A DNA stretch of 64,000 nt from Hoplostethus atlanticus (taxonomy: Eukaryota; Chordata; Actinopteri; Trachichthyiformes; Trachichthyidae), in the NCBI GenBank assembly GCA_034670405.1, contig JAXDDX010000049.1, positions 2,860,001 through 2,924,000 of the forward strand, in the 5' to 3' direction. The position numbers were made by a program, and so were the translations under genes. Positions within the stretch are counted from its first letter, which is position 1. The number at the start of each line of letters is the position of its first letter. Below are positions 1-21,551 of the stretch, piece after piece. Under the pieces are notes generated by a model. That model saw nothing but the letters and a program-made list of their open reading frames with translations. It had not been told where the DNA came from and made no database searches.

Positions 1-472
1 TCCGCTAGAGAGGAATAGCACACACATCATCCACTGCAGCATAATGGCTGATACCAAGAGAGGAGAACATGTGCTCCTGTGCTTTAATTTAGTATAGAGG
101 AGTTGCATATTGTGCGACACTCCATTATTTTGAAATTTGTTTCAAAATCAAATAATTCAAATTAGTCCCCAGTAGGGGTGCAGGTGGGGTCATAACTTTA
201 TTGTACAGCAGCACATACTGACTGGTAGAGATCCTGAGTCTTCATTCAGTATATAACACATGTCTACATATTTAAATGTACAAATTAAAACCAAAAAATC
301 TGATATTGTCAGCTAGGGGCAGCTATTGTTATCTGTAAGCTACAGAAAGCCTTGCACATACTGAAGAAATATGACTTATTCAATGCCCTGAGTACATTAA
401 GTGTGAGCTGCAATAACTTGCACAACCTGATTGTGAATTAGGATGAATGATGTCATGTTTTTGCTCCACCAG
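1..472. other. Upstream / 5' intron of ark2n
   Basis: No coding signal is seen on either strand. The stretch ends in a pyrimidine-rich tract followed by AG at 471-472, a plausible acceptor for the first coding exon of ark2n. The promoter and any 5' untranslated exon therefore probably lie before the window. Confidence 0.4.
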
Positions 473-536
473 GTGAGTTCCTGTCCAGGCACATCGGTCC
501 ATGTTCGTTGGACCTTTGGGCTCTGGGCTCAATAGC

Positions 537-1372
537 ATGAAGATGGCTGACTCAGAGAAGGCAGAGGAATTTGTGGATGCCGAGAGCCTCCCAGAGTGCC
601 TTGTTGATGCAGAGTCAGCTACTGCTTTTGTCAAGGGAGAACAAGAGGAGCACCAAAAAACAGATACCACCACCTCCACCAGCTCACCACCAGAGGGAAA
701 AGGAGTTAGACAGCCCCTTTCATACAGAGGGTGAGCCGGGGCTCCTCTCCATGCCTTGCTTGATGAAGGAGCTTCGCAGAGACTCCCCGGAGTCCCAGCA
801 TGCTTCTACAGGGAGTGACATGCCTGTCTCTTGTGTCTATGAGAGTGACTCCTCGAACCCCTGCATGCTCTCGCCCTCCTCCAGCGGTCACCTGGCTGAC
901 TCAGACACTCTCTCCTCAGGGGAAGAAGGGGCTGTTCCTCGTGTAGGAGTAGAGGAAGAAGGCAACATGGAGGCTTGCACTGATCCTGGGCAGGCAACAG
1001 GAGGGCAAACATCTGCAGTGGTGACAGGGGGGAGGAAGTCTCGGCGGTCACGTTCGGAGAGCGAGATGCCAGCTAATGCGATGGCAGCAAAGAAAAATCG
1101 CTGCCAACACACCGTGGCAGCAGTAGGTGGGCAAGAAAAGCAGACAAATGGCAAACTGGCAAAAGTGAAAGGTCACCGGAGCCAGAAGCACAAGGAGCGT
1201 ATGCGTCTGCTGAGACAGAAACGGGAGGCAGCAGCACGGAAGAAGTACAACCTGCTGCAGGACAGCAGTACGAGTGACAGCGAGCTTACATGTGACTCCA
1301 GCACCAGCTCCTCTGAGGATGAGGACGATGACACCTCAGGAGGTAGCAAGACAATCAACACAGACATCCCAG
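537..1372 (+). pseudogene. ark2n: ark2n first coding exon, with an apparent one-base frameshift
   Basis: From ATG 537 one frame reads [20 protein letters not shown] and continues to about 700, then stops at TGA 732-734. The next +1 frame carries the conserved family sequence ([15 protein letters not shown] onward) to the donor at 1373 (CCAG then GTAACA, phase 1). No intron can bridge the change. Two A-runs, around 652-658 and 693-697, are the likely sites of an extra base. The remaining exons look intact, so a sequencing or assembly error or a local indel is more likely than a dead gene; the pseudogene label marks only this lesion. Confidence 0.7.
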
Positions 1373-4300
1373 GTAACATCCAATTTTCATAACACATGCT
1401 TACAGTACTATAACTGTCCAGGGTAATAGTAGCAGCCACTGTTCTCAGCTAGATATCCCTGTGTAAATCAATGGGATTTTGTCACATAATGATGGAAAGC
1501 TATGTAGGTCTACAGTATATATTTACTAAGGACAATTTGCTGTCAAATTCAAAACACATTTTTATGGCTTCACAATAAGAAGGAGGCTGCATGACCTAAA
1601 AAATTTCAGGTAGCCCAAATCAAATTGTTCATATAACCCTCTAGTCTAGGAAAATGACATGGGACTATACAGAGCCCTTGTTACATCAGACCAGTACAGA
1701 TGCTGCTTTGTTTGTGTTTACTCTCTCACTGGTTTTGAGTTATTTTCTCACTCATCATTTGTCTTCATTCATCATTCCTTTAGATATTTACACATTTAAA
1801 ATTAGAATGGCATAAACCCAGTCACCTGTAGTAGTAGTAGTGAGTGTTTTGTTCATCTCATTGTTTGCATGCTGTGGAAATCTAGTGGACATCATTCAAC
1901 CTACACAGAATGTCATCAATGGGGTTGTGTTTTGCTGTAAGCTAACCTATATTGTAAGTTCTGCGCTTTCACAAGAGAGCCATTTTTATCCTCAGCATTT
2001 ACTGTAAATAGACTATGGTATGATCTCACTGCGGTGTTAGTCTAACTTGCAAGCTTATATGACTCTCTTTCAGTGTTAGTGTTAGTAGAAGCTTAGTCTT
2101 ATACCTGAGAATTTAGACTTATAACCATATGTGTTTTTTTTATTATTACTCAATGTGCATTTTAGATTTATATCCTTTTTTCCAATAGAGATAAGTTTGG
2201 TTGAATTAGTTGTCTTTTACATGAAGACTCCAGCTAGCTCTGTATAACATACTGCTTTTTATCCTTGTCAAATCTACCTTTGGCTGTTGAATATTCTTCA
2301 GGCCTTGAGCTGTCATTCAATAGGTTTTTCCTGTTCCAAAGCAGGAGGTGTTTAGAGGTGCAGCTGTTATGTCAGAGCATTGAATCGCAATTAAGCAGAT
2401 GGTTCAATATAATGGGCTCTGTAGCACCTGGGAGTGCTCAAATAGCTCCTGTTTGACCTGCATAGAAAGTCTTCATGCACATTCAGTTTTGGTTTAGGAT
2501 GGTTGCAATCTTCTCCACTAAAATAGCGTTACTTGGAATAGTCTTCTCTAAACTAAGCTCAGGCACAGAGAGGCGTCTAATATGAAACACTGGCAGATGA
2601 AATATGCATCTTCTTTTTGTGTCTGCTTGTACCTCGCCCCTGTGTTTGTCTCCTGGGTCACCTGATATTTCCTGGTAATTGTGGAAATCTCTTGGGTGTG
2701 TTGAGCTCTTCATTACTAGCTACCAACAGGATGGTAGTTACTAGTTTGCTGCCTATTGCTGCTATTGGAAGAGTCCCTTGTTTAACATTAGATTAATCTT
2801 TTGACTGTGATTAGTACCTGACTCTGAATACAGCCTATTGGGCTGGTCCTGGTAGCCTTTATCATTTTCCTGTTGGTGTTCAAATTAGGAGTTAGCTCAT
2901 GGTGTGTTAAGGTTTTTGTTTGATGGATTAATATTTAGGCTCACTGGCATGAAACATGGTCAGTTTGGTTTATTAACATTGTAGAGGTATTGTTAGCCTA
3001 TGTCGGCTCATATTGACCTACCTCATATTTTATATAATAGATACATTTTTAGCAGCGAGTACACTTGTATATAGCAATTTCTCTTGCCATTGATCTGTAG
3101 GTTTATAATTCATCTGTGTTATTTGGTTGTGTTTCACCACTTAACACATCTTCCAAACCCCTCAGCCACTGAATCAATCGCCTGAGACACCCAGTTATCT
3201 TCTTTTACGGATTTGTAGAACATGAAATGTTTTCAACCATTTTTGCATTCCGCACACGATTTGAGTGCTACAACTGCATGATGTAGTCCATCAGCATGAA
3301 AGAGTCGATCTGCACGTAACCAAAAACAAACTGTCATTTTCTCTCTAAAACAAAAGACCACCTCCGAAGCATGAAAGTGCTACTGTATTTTCTTACGGCT
3401 TGGCCTCAATGTCTTTAAAGCTGGCTTCAGACGTGCAACGGAGAGATCCAGAGTGGGTGCCCAGATTCATGGGCTGCTGGACAGCGGCTCGTGGGACAGG
3501 AACAGCATCGGCAGTGTTCTGGAGGAGGCCATGACGCGTTTTGCCGTGATGCAGCGCCAGACTGAGGAGCGTTTCCGCATCTGGATGGAAAAGCTCACAC
3601 GCCTCGACTCGGACGACGATGACTCATCCAAGCGCTCAAGCGATACCCTAGAGGGGCGACAGCATCCCCCCCGAGGGGTACGCCCTTCCCCTCCTAGTTC
3701 ATTCTTACCATCATCAGAGTCTGCAGAGACCATGGCGGCATACATGTTGGCCAGAGAGAACCCCAGTCTCACCACCACCCCTATAAACAACAACAACAAC
3801 ATCCTACCTGAAGTGGCCACTCAAAACGGAAACCTAGGCGTTCCAGACCCTGGTCTCTTGAATGTTTAGATATCACTTCTATTTCACTCCTCGTAGACTG
3901 GTTTTAGTTTACAGGTTTAAAATCGTTCTCAAGTTTCATACTGTCATCTTCCCAAGTATTGGCCTAGTTGATGCAGAAAGCATGGCTATGGGTATTTATA
4001 AATGATGTGAGGACAATTCAACTAAACTGTCAAACCATCAACTGCAACTGGGCCTGAGCTGTTCATTTGAAAGACTCTTAACTCTGTGCAGGATCTGAGG
4101 CCCAGTGCATCTGCTAGCACTGAATCACTGTGAGACCTGACCTTCTGAATAATTCAACTCACCTGTTTGATTTCTGCAACCAAATGACTGACTTGTTTGT
4201 GCAGGAAGCTACAGCTAATATAGAAACCTGATCAGCATATGTGACAGACATGGGGCATATGTCAAAAGACTATTGAGTCAGGGCTTTTATTGTCTTGCTT

Positions 4301-7300
4301 GTTTAATGGCCTATTCCAAGTGTTTTCTTGTTTACCAGCTTCTCTCTCTCTTCTCTCTCTTCTCTCTCTCGCACACACACACAGTGCAGCGGCTGTCTAT
4401 GTCATTCATACTAAATGTGCTGTACAGCACCTGGGCAGCCATTATTACAATGCTAGGTAGGGTGCTGCTGCTTCATAGCATGTGCCTTGTCATAATGAAT
4501 TCATGCTGAGAATGATACATAGAGCATCATAGTGCTATTTCTTTAGGAATCAGGTTCAAGACAATACATTAGCCTACTATCCCCTGGACTATGCCTGCAC
4601 TTTGCTTGTAACTGTTTCAGGACTTTTCAACTCTTGTAACAACCTTTTATTTTGGTGGCATAGCTTTACTAACATCAAAACATTAAAGAAAACAATTTGC
4701 CTACAATATAAATGCAATATACTAACAACACAATTTCTAGATTCTTTTTGAGAACATATTGTAGGAAGGAAAATAGATTAGGGTGTTTAATTTTTTTTTA
4801 CGGTTAGCCTTTTTGTTATCTTCGCTGCCATTGCTGCCATACTGCCTTTGTGCAGTAATTAATTAAACTAGTGAGGGAGAAGTGACTCCCAGTGTTTATT
4901 TTTAGTAGCCTATGTACAGATCTTGGACATCAAATCAGGCATGTAGTCTTTTGTTGTGGATATTGCAGCCAATACCCACATCAACCCCTATAATATTCTC
5001 CTAGTTATGTTTATTTGCACTGGTTTCCAGTCTGCCAGCTTGGCCTGTGTTTCAAGAAAACACTGCCCGTTTAGCAGCTTGACTTTAAACTGAAAACCCA
5101 GGTGTCAAACTAAGAGATATACAGCCGTAATACAGCTGTATTATGGTGCATGGCAAGGTTTACTGATTCCTAAATCTGTAAGACTGACCGATCCAGGTGA
5201 CCAAGTGGCCTTCTGTGGTTCAGATCCTGTGGTCTTTGAGGCAGAAGTGCTTCTCCTCAACCCTCTTCTCCAGCTACTTTTACAGACATGGATGACCAGT
5301 GTTACAGACTTTACACTCCAAACACTACCTAATCATCACAGACATTGATGAAGGAATCCTTGGCCTAATCTTATCCATGGTTAGGATGTTCAAAGTGTTT
5401 TCCGTATGTGTATGTATAGCCCTATGATTATGAGCTCTACACTAATTTCAGCTGAAACTGTTTTTCCCTCCTGTTTGCATGTGATTTTCCCCCCCTGTGA
5501 TTATGTAAATTAGTATCTAGAATGTGCAAGGCCAAATTAGTTTTCATTAGCGGCATGTGTGCAAGGTAAAGCTTTGTTCATGTTGATAAATAGTCACAGA
5601 ACAATTCGTCATCTATTTTCTCTTTGACTCATGGTTTTGTTCTTTTTGTTTTATGGTGCACAATTACTTGACATTTGTGTTTAAATGGAGTCAGTAGTGG
5701 CCCTCCATTTGTTTAAAACTGAAATTCTCTTTAAATTCTCTGGTATTGCACCTGCATTGTCTACATGGTAAAGAGAGCCTTGTTACACAATCACAAACTG
5801 CTTACATTAAAAACACCACTGAAGACAGTCCAGTGTTTACCAAAGAGACTATCCTAGTTTACATTAGTCCTTTTTCTATCTTTATTACCTGGGCTTTACA
5901 TTGGCAAGTGCTTGGTTTCTCTGGTAACCCTGGTACCATTTCTGTGGTTTTGCCTACTGTACAGCAGTGCTTTCTCATAGTACATGCTGTCCTGATGATC
6001 CTCACTCAGGCATGTGTCTGGATAGCAGCATGTGTCACTCCCAGGGACTCCTCTTACAGGGTAGAACGAAGATACTCCATAGACGTTCCCTCTGTCCTAA
6101 AGCAGGGAGTTTTTGTTGTGTTGTCTGTTTTGGCTTTTATTATTCCATCACATTTCATCCACTGAATAAGATTACTTTTGAAGTGTTTTGTAATGATTGT
6201 ATGCTGGTGTAGTTTTTATGTGAATGGCTGTTGTTTTAAAAGCATTAAACGGAGACATAAAACAACTGATGCAACATGTTCATTAGTGCATTGCGAACCA
6301 CAACCACTCTTTAAACATAAAGTAAGTGTTTGCCTGAAGTTACATCATCGAGACCTAGCCAAAATACATTAATTCATTGAGTTGGATCAGGTTATAACTT
6401 TTACAGTGGAAGCATTCTGTAATTGTTGGTGTTCACATCACAATCAGCACCATCAAAATGAATAGGCCAAATGTTTATTTTAGTATTATTATCAGCATTC
6501 ATATAGCACCATTAGTGTAAACTATGGCAGTTTGGAAAATAGGCTATGTTGCCTTGCATATTGCACAACTGAAGCTAGAGGGGCTATGGATGCAGGTCCA
6601 GTCTCTGTTCCAAACAGAATCCTAATGCTCCTAGGCATGATTTGAATAATGAAGTGTTTTCTTTGTTTTCTGCAGACGGGCCTCCAGTAGTGGGCCACTA
6701 TGATATTTCAGACACTGATTCTAACCAGGAGAGTATGTGTGTGGAGACAGTCCGGGCCACGGTGATAAAGCATGAGCTAAAAACACACAGAGGCCAGGAT
6801 ATGGCAGCTCACTCTGGGTGTATAAGAGCTCTGAACTCTCTTTCAGGTCAGTTGCAAACCCGGTATATCCAACTGACAATTTCCACTCGATGAAGAGAAG
6901 ACAATTTAGAGGCATGGGTGTCACCAATATGCAACGTGTGCTATGTGGGGAAATGGCTATAAGAGTCTTATAATCTCAGCAAGACTTCTTGAAGTATCGC
7001 TGTCTTCATCCCACGCACCACGGGATTGCATTTAGTGCCATAAAACGCCACAGTGCCTTGCTTCAAGACAAAAAATTGTCCTTTCAAGATTGACTAGCCG
7101 ACATTGTCAAAACATGAATTAAAAAAAGTACACTTTGTTTTTTTCCAAAATGTTCTTCCATCCTATCCAATCAGCCATTCAAAATGTGTCAGAAATCCAT
7201 CATTGTTGTCCTTGTCTGTGTCAAAGCAGTTGCTGTCTTTTATGTCAGCGAGGCCTAGCGTTATCCACAGTTGCAGTCCTCCTTAAAGTTTGTGACTGTT

Positions 7301-7842
7301 TCTGTTGTGTGTTTCAGGCCACGTGGAGGCAGAGATGTCCCACAGGGAGAGTTCTCAGCACAAGGGCCAGATTAACATCGCCTCCACTGACAGTGAGGTG
7401 GAAATAGTAGGAGTGCAGGAAAACACACGGTAAAGACAGTCCTTCAATGGGCAACATGCAACCCAAAAAAAAAGAACTCAGCCACATTACATTTTTATTG
7501 ACAGTGTTTAAACAACTGTGTGCTTTAGTGAAGGAATTACACATCACATGGCTTTAAGTTGTGTTAATGATATTAATAACTTTGTTTACCAAAACATTTG
7601 TATCCTTATATAGTTTTTGGCTAACTATCCCTTTCGTGTGTTTTAAATCAAGATGTGCCCATCCATGTGGAGGGGTGATCAAGAGTTTGTCCTCCTGGAA
7701 GGCAAACTCGGTGGAGCAGTTAAACAGCACAAGGCAACAACAGCTCTGGACTACCGTTTCCCCACAGCCTAACTGGGTGTCCCCTCCCGAAGTGGTGGAT
7801 CTCACGCTGGACGAGGACGCCGGACACAAATACCTACTCTAA
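537..7842 (+). CDS. ark2n: ark2n (C18orf25-like): Arkadia N-terminal-like protein without a RING
   Basis: Spliced gene with coding exons 537-1372, 6676-6846, 7318-7429 and 7653-7842, plus a candidate alternative end at 3421-3869. The protein matches C18orf25/ARK2N, related to the N-terminal half of the E3 ligase Arkadia. Visible blocks are a Ser/Asp-rich segment ([16 protein letters not shown]), a basic [11 protein letters not shown] patch, a basic helix ([20 protein letters not shown]) and two SUMO-interaction-type cores, VEIVGV and VVDLTL, each with acidic neighbours. The chain ends GHKYLL, close to the mammalian end RRKYLL. There is no RING, so it is probably a nuclear SUMO-binding or adaptor protein rather than a ligase; that role is inferred from the family. 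ATG 537 is chosen because MKM matches the mammalian start. As given, the frame from 537 stops at 734. Removing one base in 652-702 gives a 435-codon frame through all four exons. Confidence 0.85.
1373..3420 (+). other. ark2n intron, AT-rich, no other feature seen
   Basis: Begins GTAACA and runs to a TTTAAAG acceptor at 3420. Short open frames are unsupported by similarity or splice sites. Nothing else is seen. Confidence 0.5.
3421..3869 (+). CDS. ark2n: Candidate alternative 3' terminal coding exon of ark2n
   Basis: After the pyrimidine-rich acceptor ending at 3420, phase 1 fits the donor at 1372. The open frame then runs about 149 codons to TAG 3867-3869. It starts [20 protein letters not shown] and holds a charged, probably helical stretch ([20 protein letters not shown]) followed by an Asp run and a Ser/Pro-rich tail. 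Codon use and composition look coding. I found no GT donor in the phase needed to splice on to the exon at 6676, so it looks terminal. It may correspond to a longer C18orf25 isoform, but I cannot verify this. Confidence 0.55.
3870..6675 (+). other. ark2n intron, no other gene seen
   Basis: Contains a short CT/CA tract near 4342-4383 and AT-rich sequence. A 139-codon hydrophobic open frame at 5746-6165 starts with TTG, lacks splice context and resembles no family I know, so it is treated as chance. Confidence 0.45.
6676..6846 (+). CDS. ark2n: ark2n coding exon (DGPPVV exon)
   Basis: Acceptor TTTTCTGCAG precedes the exon and GTCAGT follows it. The exon is phase 1 in and phase 1 out. It encodes [20 protein letters not shown], nearly identical to the same place in mammalian C18orf25, and then a more variable tail. 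Confidence 0.85.
7318..7429 (+). CDS. ark2n: ark2n coding exon with a SUMO-interaction motif
   Basis: Acceptor GTGTTTCAG, donor GTAAAG, phase 1 in and phase 2 out. It encodes [20 protein letters not shown]. The hydrophobic VEIVGV core next to acidic residues is a classic SUMO-interaction motif and matches the Arkadia VEIVTV motif. Confidence 0.88.
7653..7842 (+). CDS. ark2n: ark2n last coding exon with the C-terminal SUMO-interaction motif
   Basis: The exon starts after AAATCAAG and completes an Arg codon, reading [17 protein letters not shown]. It ends with [19 protein letters not shown] and TAA. VVDLTL followed by DED is the second strong SUMO-interaction motif, matching VVDLTV in Arkadia. 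Confidence 0.9.
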
Positions 7843-10800
7843 ATAACTTGTACACTGAAGACTCTTTACTTCTTCCTCTCACTCCTCTTTCTCCCTCTGG
7901 CCTCGCTGCCATGTTATGGCTGAAATCCTTCCTAGAGTTACAGCCACACCGGCTGTAACTACTCATGGACTTGTTCCAGAGTACTGTTTGTTTTAAACCT
8001 ACTGTTGAACAATCATACATATTAAAGCCATTCTACTGAAGTGATTCCCTGAACATGGTTTATCGGCAATGAAAATTTAAGAATGATTCTAGTTGTTAGA
8101 AGATGGCAAAGCACTTCAAGTTTAGGTGGAAATCGAACAGGAATTTCACTGTTAATGATAGCAATATCCTCCCTTCATTTAATACCTCATTTACCCCGTG
8201 AGAACAGCTGTAGGTAGTCATTTTGTGTTGTATGCTTGCAAGCTGTATAGGAAAACCTAAAGCTGCTTCTTGAGGCAGAGCAGGTCAGTTTCATGGCTGT
8301 TGGTGACCAGCTACACTACAGGCTCTTATGGCATATTCACAGACTGGATTGGGTTTTTAATCTGCAGTCACCTGCGATCAAGACCGAATGGCAGCTGGTA
8401 CACTTTCTGTTGTACAAATAGATCATAGCTAGATGGCTGACTTTGCTTTGTACTTGTCTAGGGTCAATTTTGTTTTGTTTTCTAAAGTCTCACCACTGGT
8501 TCCACATTTAGTTCAGACTGCATTGATAACTTTGCTATATTACACCGTGCCTGGCATAGGTTTGTGCTTTTGGTGCTGCCATGGGAGTATACGTTAATTT
8601 CTGGTTTATCTTAAATTCACAGCTACATTACCCTTTTCAAGAAAGAAAATAGAAAAACCACTGGTTCAAATCAGACTCAGAGCAACACAAGCACTACAAA
8701 ATACTACTTAATTGTTTCCACCCAAGCAGTACTCTCTGCAGTGTATTGGCAATGCAAATGATGAACCTTTTGTTTTGAGCTACATTTTATGTTGAAGCCA
8801 CATTTTTGCTACAGAGAGTCTGAAACTGTCCCAGGTTAGTTATCAGTGAATGTATGACCCTGCATTGCTGACTGGATGCACTTATGGGTTGTATGCTTAT
8901 CTTGTGTGAATGAGATCTCTCTTCTCCTCTCAACCTCTGGGGACCCCTTTATGACACCTTAGGAAATGTATCTTCCACTGAATATTGCAAAGCAAGATGG
9001 CCTGAATGCCTTGAAACGTGCACTATTTTCTTTCAGAATCATATATATAGCCTATTCTTTTACCTTAAAAGCAGCAGATTTTGCTATCTCAACAACAGAT
9101 ATTTTAATAATAGATGTGAATTTAGTAAATAGATATGAAGAGTAAAAGTGGTGTTGAGCTTGTGCCCATATGTGGGACTTATAGTAGAGACATTTAATGT
9201 ATGAACTGTTGTTACCCTGATCCTCAGGGCTTGCTTGCTCTCTTTCCCTGTGGTCTTATTTTTGTCCTCATGCAGTACTGCAGCCCTGGTGAGACTGCAG
9301 CCAAGGTGGTAAATGTTTTATCAATGATCCAATTTTACACAGCGTTTTACCACTTCAGCTCTGTTTTATGGCAAAGCACATAACACCCCCTTTCCTCTGT
9401 CCTACATGAGGATTATTGAATTATATCATTTTGCTTCTGCTGGTCACAGAAAGGGAAGGTTCTAGACACCAGGAACTAAACCAAAGTCTAAATGGAATTT
9501 GTGTTGACAAAAACACATCTTTGAGACTTGAGGTATTTCATGTTTTTATTTTTATTTTGTTTTCAGCTTTATTTCTTGTAAAACTGTAAAAATTTGCTTG
9601 ATACATCTAGATATGATTACGATTTGAAAGTTCAACCCTCAATTCTCAGAGCCTTTGTTGTGACATGATGTGACATGATTAGTATTTTAAACTCAAGATT
9701 CACCTTGATGTTAATTGGCCAGTTCTCTCCACTATATGCAGTTATCACTGTAATGACAATTGTTTTATCCAAACCTTTCTTGCATGCAAACCAGCTCCAT
9801 TTTGCTATTGTTCCTTATGGTTACTATGAAATGTCAGTTAAGTAAGACATTGCTCATGCCTTTAGGGATAGTGGTTTGGTAGTGATGCTCAACTATGGTT
9901 GCACATAGCATGTTTTGTCACATCTTTAACCTCAACTCAGATATTATCCTCATTACCAGTAATTTAACCATGTTGTTCTATTATTTTCATTTATTTTACT
10001 GTCAGTATTTTAAATTAACAAAAGATTGTTAATATTTTGTTGCTTCTGCAAGTCCTTGACTTCCTTGAAATTGTCTGTAGAACAAAAGGAAACTATTTTA
10101 AAACTAAATAAATAGAGTATTATTTAATGACTGTTTTGTATTTTCTTGTCCCTAGAAATCTCAATGGTTTGTATAATCTAAAGTGTTGTAATCTATTAGA
10201 TGAAGATGAACTATCATGATAAGCTTAATGAAAGCATAAGTCACATTACATGGTATATGACTTAACTAAGAAGTGTTTGTTAGGGCCTGAGCAATACAGA
10301 ATTATGTTGGTCCAACATAGCAGAGGAAAACTGATTCAATTCACTGTAACTGCTGATGAGGATTTTTGGCAGTTCCATGAAAGATAAATGTCTACTTGGA
10401 AAGTATACCTCAAATGTGGCTCTTATAGTAGTCTAATTGGGACTGAAGACAATTTGACCAATGAAATTTGTTACCTTATGTTCTTAATAAAATACTTTTT
10501 CTCAAAGAGTAAATGTGAATATAAAAAAAATCAAGTTTTTTTTTTTAGTACATTCTCTCAGATGATATTGGTGTACTGTTATATGTATCTGAGTTGGACC
10601 TTAATTCTTGTTTATCAAGATGAGTATGTTGTCTGTATAAGTTTAAATTAATGTCATTATAGGTGCGAGAGTTAAGGGACGTTTCTTTGTTTCCTTCTGT
10701 CCTATGGCCAGACATTCTCGACAACTGCCTCACTATGAACAATGCAACCCCATCCTCACCCACAAAAGGGGTCAGAGGTCATACTGTGGCACCTGCCACT

Positions 10801-12400
10801 AGAGGGACATGGTGGAGCTCAAATGAAGAGGACAATGAGGGAGTGGAGCAATGCAATCTGCCTGGCTCTTTTCCCAAACCCAAAGCCCTTTTGCCTTCCC
10901 TGCTCACCCCCGGGGCAGATCATCAGCTGTATGCTAATTCTCCCAGGCATCGGTGGTCCGACAGTAGGGTGGTATGCTGGTTCACTCCCAAGCTCAGGAA
11001 CGTCTTCTTTCTTCATAATGACGCAGCTTAACATCTGTGTTCTACAGGATGTGTGCTATTTCAGGTTATACACATGTTTATCCATAATGACAGCTCACTA
11101 TGATTAATGACTACTACAAGCACAACCACCAGAGGTCCTTGTTCCAATAAAGATGGTGCATGTAATTACCTGTAACTGTAAGTGAGCATGCAATGTTTGA
11201 TTGGCAATTGCCATTTGATCACACTAAATTTAATTTGGAATTTCTACTAAAGAATTGAATATTGCACAATTGTTTTCTGATCAAGCTCTTCCTGGACTGG
11301 GCGTATCAGTTCTTGATCATTGCAGTGGTTGATGTCAAGCTATTACTCTTATGAAGGAATGTAGAGTGTTTTAATGTGTCATTGTATTTTGAATGTTGAA
11401 CAATTTTCAATGAATTGGTATAGCAATTCATACCAAATACCAATCAGTATGTGCTGTGAATACTAGTTCACAGCACATAGTAAGGGAAGAGGAATACTTT
11501 TGCCAAGAATATAAATTATTGCAATGGCTATGTAGATTCTTATATTGGTCTGTTTCTTATATTGGTCTGTTATTAGATTAAAAACAAAGTAGAGGGAAAC
11601 CCTTGTCATGTTACACTAGTGTTTTATAATTATGGTTATGGAGTAGAATGAATTTAATAGAATGAAAAACTAGTCTATTATTTGTGTTACTTTTTATTTG
11701 AGTGAAGGGGACGGTAGTAGTAGTTGCAGTAGGTTGACCTCTACAGATTGTAGACTACAGTGTAGGGCTCCTGTCTTTGTGTGGGACCAAAGGCTTAAAG
11801 CATTAGATGGTGGGAATTGTAAGAGGGGACATATGGGACTGAGAGTTTAGTGACCCCCCTCAACCTCCTCATGCCCATCTGTTCCTGAACCCTACTGGTT
11901 TAATACTACAGCAGAAAGGTTTTCCACTGTAAGATACTGTTTTCAGCAGGTCTAGTGCACAGGAAAGTTTCTTTCAAAATAATACAGAATACAAGTAAAT
12001 ATTATCTGATTATCTGTAACAGATAATTCAGGTATGTTCCCTAATGGCTGTGTGCCTGTGGTCTACTTCTCACATTGGGGTCCAGGGACATCCAGTCCTT
12101 GAGTGTGTTCCAGGGGATCCCCAGCGAAATCAGGAATGCTTTAGTTACACTATAATCGAATATACTAGTGATAATCTAAGAATAACTACTGCAATCATAG
12201 GTTTCACTCTCACCACGATTATCTCCCCAGGTATAGTGTAGTTATACAATTCAATGCTAAATTAACAGCAACTAAAATGTTGCCATATTGGGATCCAAGG
12301 GATGAGACCTTATCCAAAGGCCTAATGTGTGTCTATTTGGGGGTCTGTGACATGAAAACGTTTGAGAACCCCTGGGCTCCTTGATTGAGCCAAGGGGCTG
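7843..12400 (+). other. ark2n 3' untranslated region and the intergenic stretch before rnf165
   Basis: AT-rich, no coding signal. Possible poly(A) signals on + are ATTAAA 8021-8026 and AATAAA at 10107-10112 and 10486-10491, so the 3' UTR could be about 200 or 2300-2700 bases long. A 122-codon open frame at 10663-11031 has no recognisable content. Most of the rest is featureless. Confidence 0.45.
8021..8026 (+). terminator. Possible proximal poly(A) signal of ark2n (ATTAAA)
   Basis: ATTAAA lies 179 bases after the ark2n stop codon, in AT-rich sequence. It is the common variant hexamer. AATAAA copies further on could be used instead. Confidence 0.35.
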
Positions 12401-12457
12401 TCCAAAACACAGACATCTCCACCTCTTTGTAACACACTCCGCACCCATGGTGATTTT

Positions 12458-12578
12458 ATTGGTCGAACCGCGTGCCAAAGCCAGAGGGTTCTCAGCGGAG
12501 CAGCTCACTGATTGGCCTATTCCGTCTTTGTGTTCGAGGCAGCTGGGCAGCTTGTCTGTTTGAATGTGCTGGGATTGG
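12458..12578 (+). promoter_or_regulatory. Putative rnf165 promoter: three inverted CCAAT boxes
   Basis: ATTGG (CCAAT on the other strand) occurs at 12458-12462, 12511-12515 and 12574-12578, spaced 53 and 63 bases apart and ending 61 bases before the rnf165 start codon. Repeated CCAAT boxes at such spacing are typical NF-Y promoter architecture. I see no TATA box. If the transcription start lies upstream, the 3'-most box would be in the 5' UTR. Confidence 0.4.
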
Positions 12579-12638
12579 AAGGGACCATTTCCATGGACCA
12601 TCTGTCTCACTGGCTACCGACACAACAAAGGACCCAGG

Positions 12639-21551
<8,913 letters not shown>

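Noticed and set aside
5746..6165. 139-codon hydrophobic open frame in an ark2n intron
   Set aside because: Starts with TTG, matches no family I know and lies in AT-rich intron.
10663..11031. 122-codon open frame in the ark2n 3' region
   Set aside because: Non-ATG start, no domain or family likeness; a shifted overlapping frame is open as well, typical of chance.
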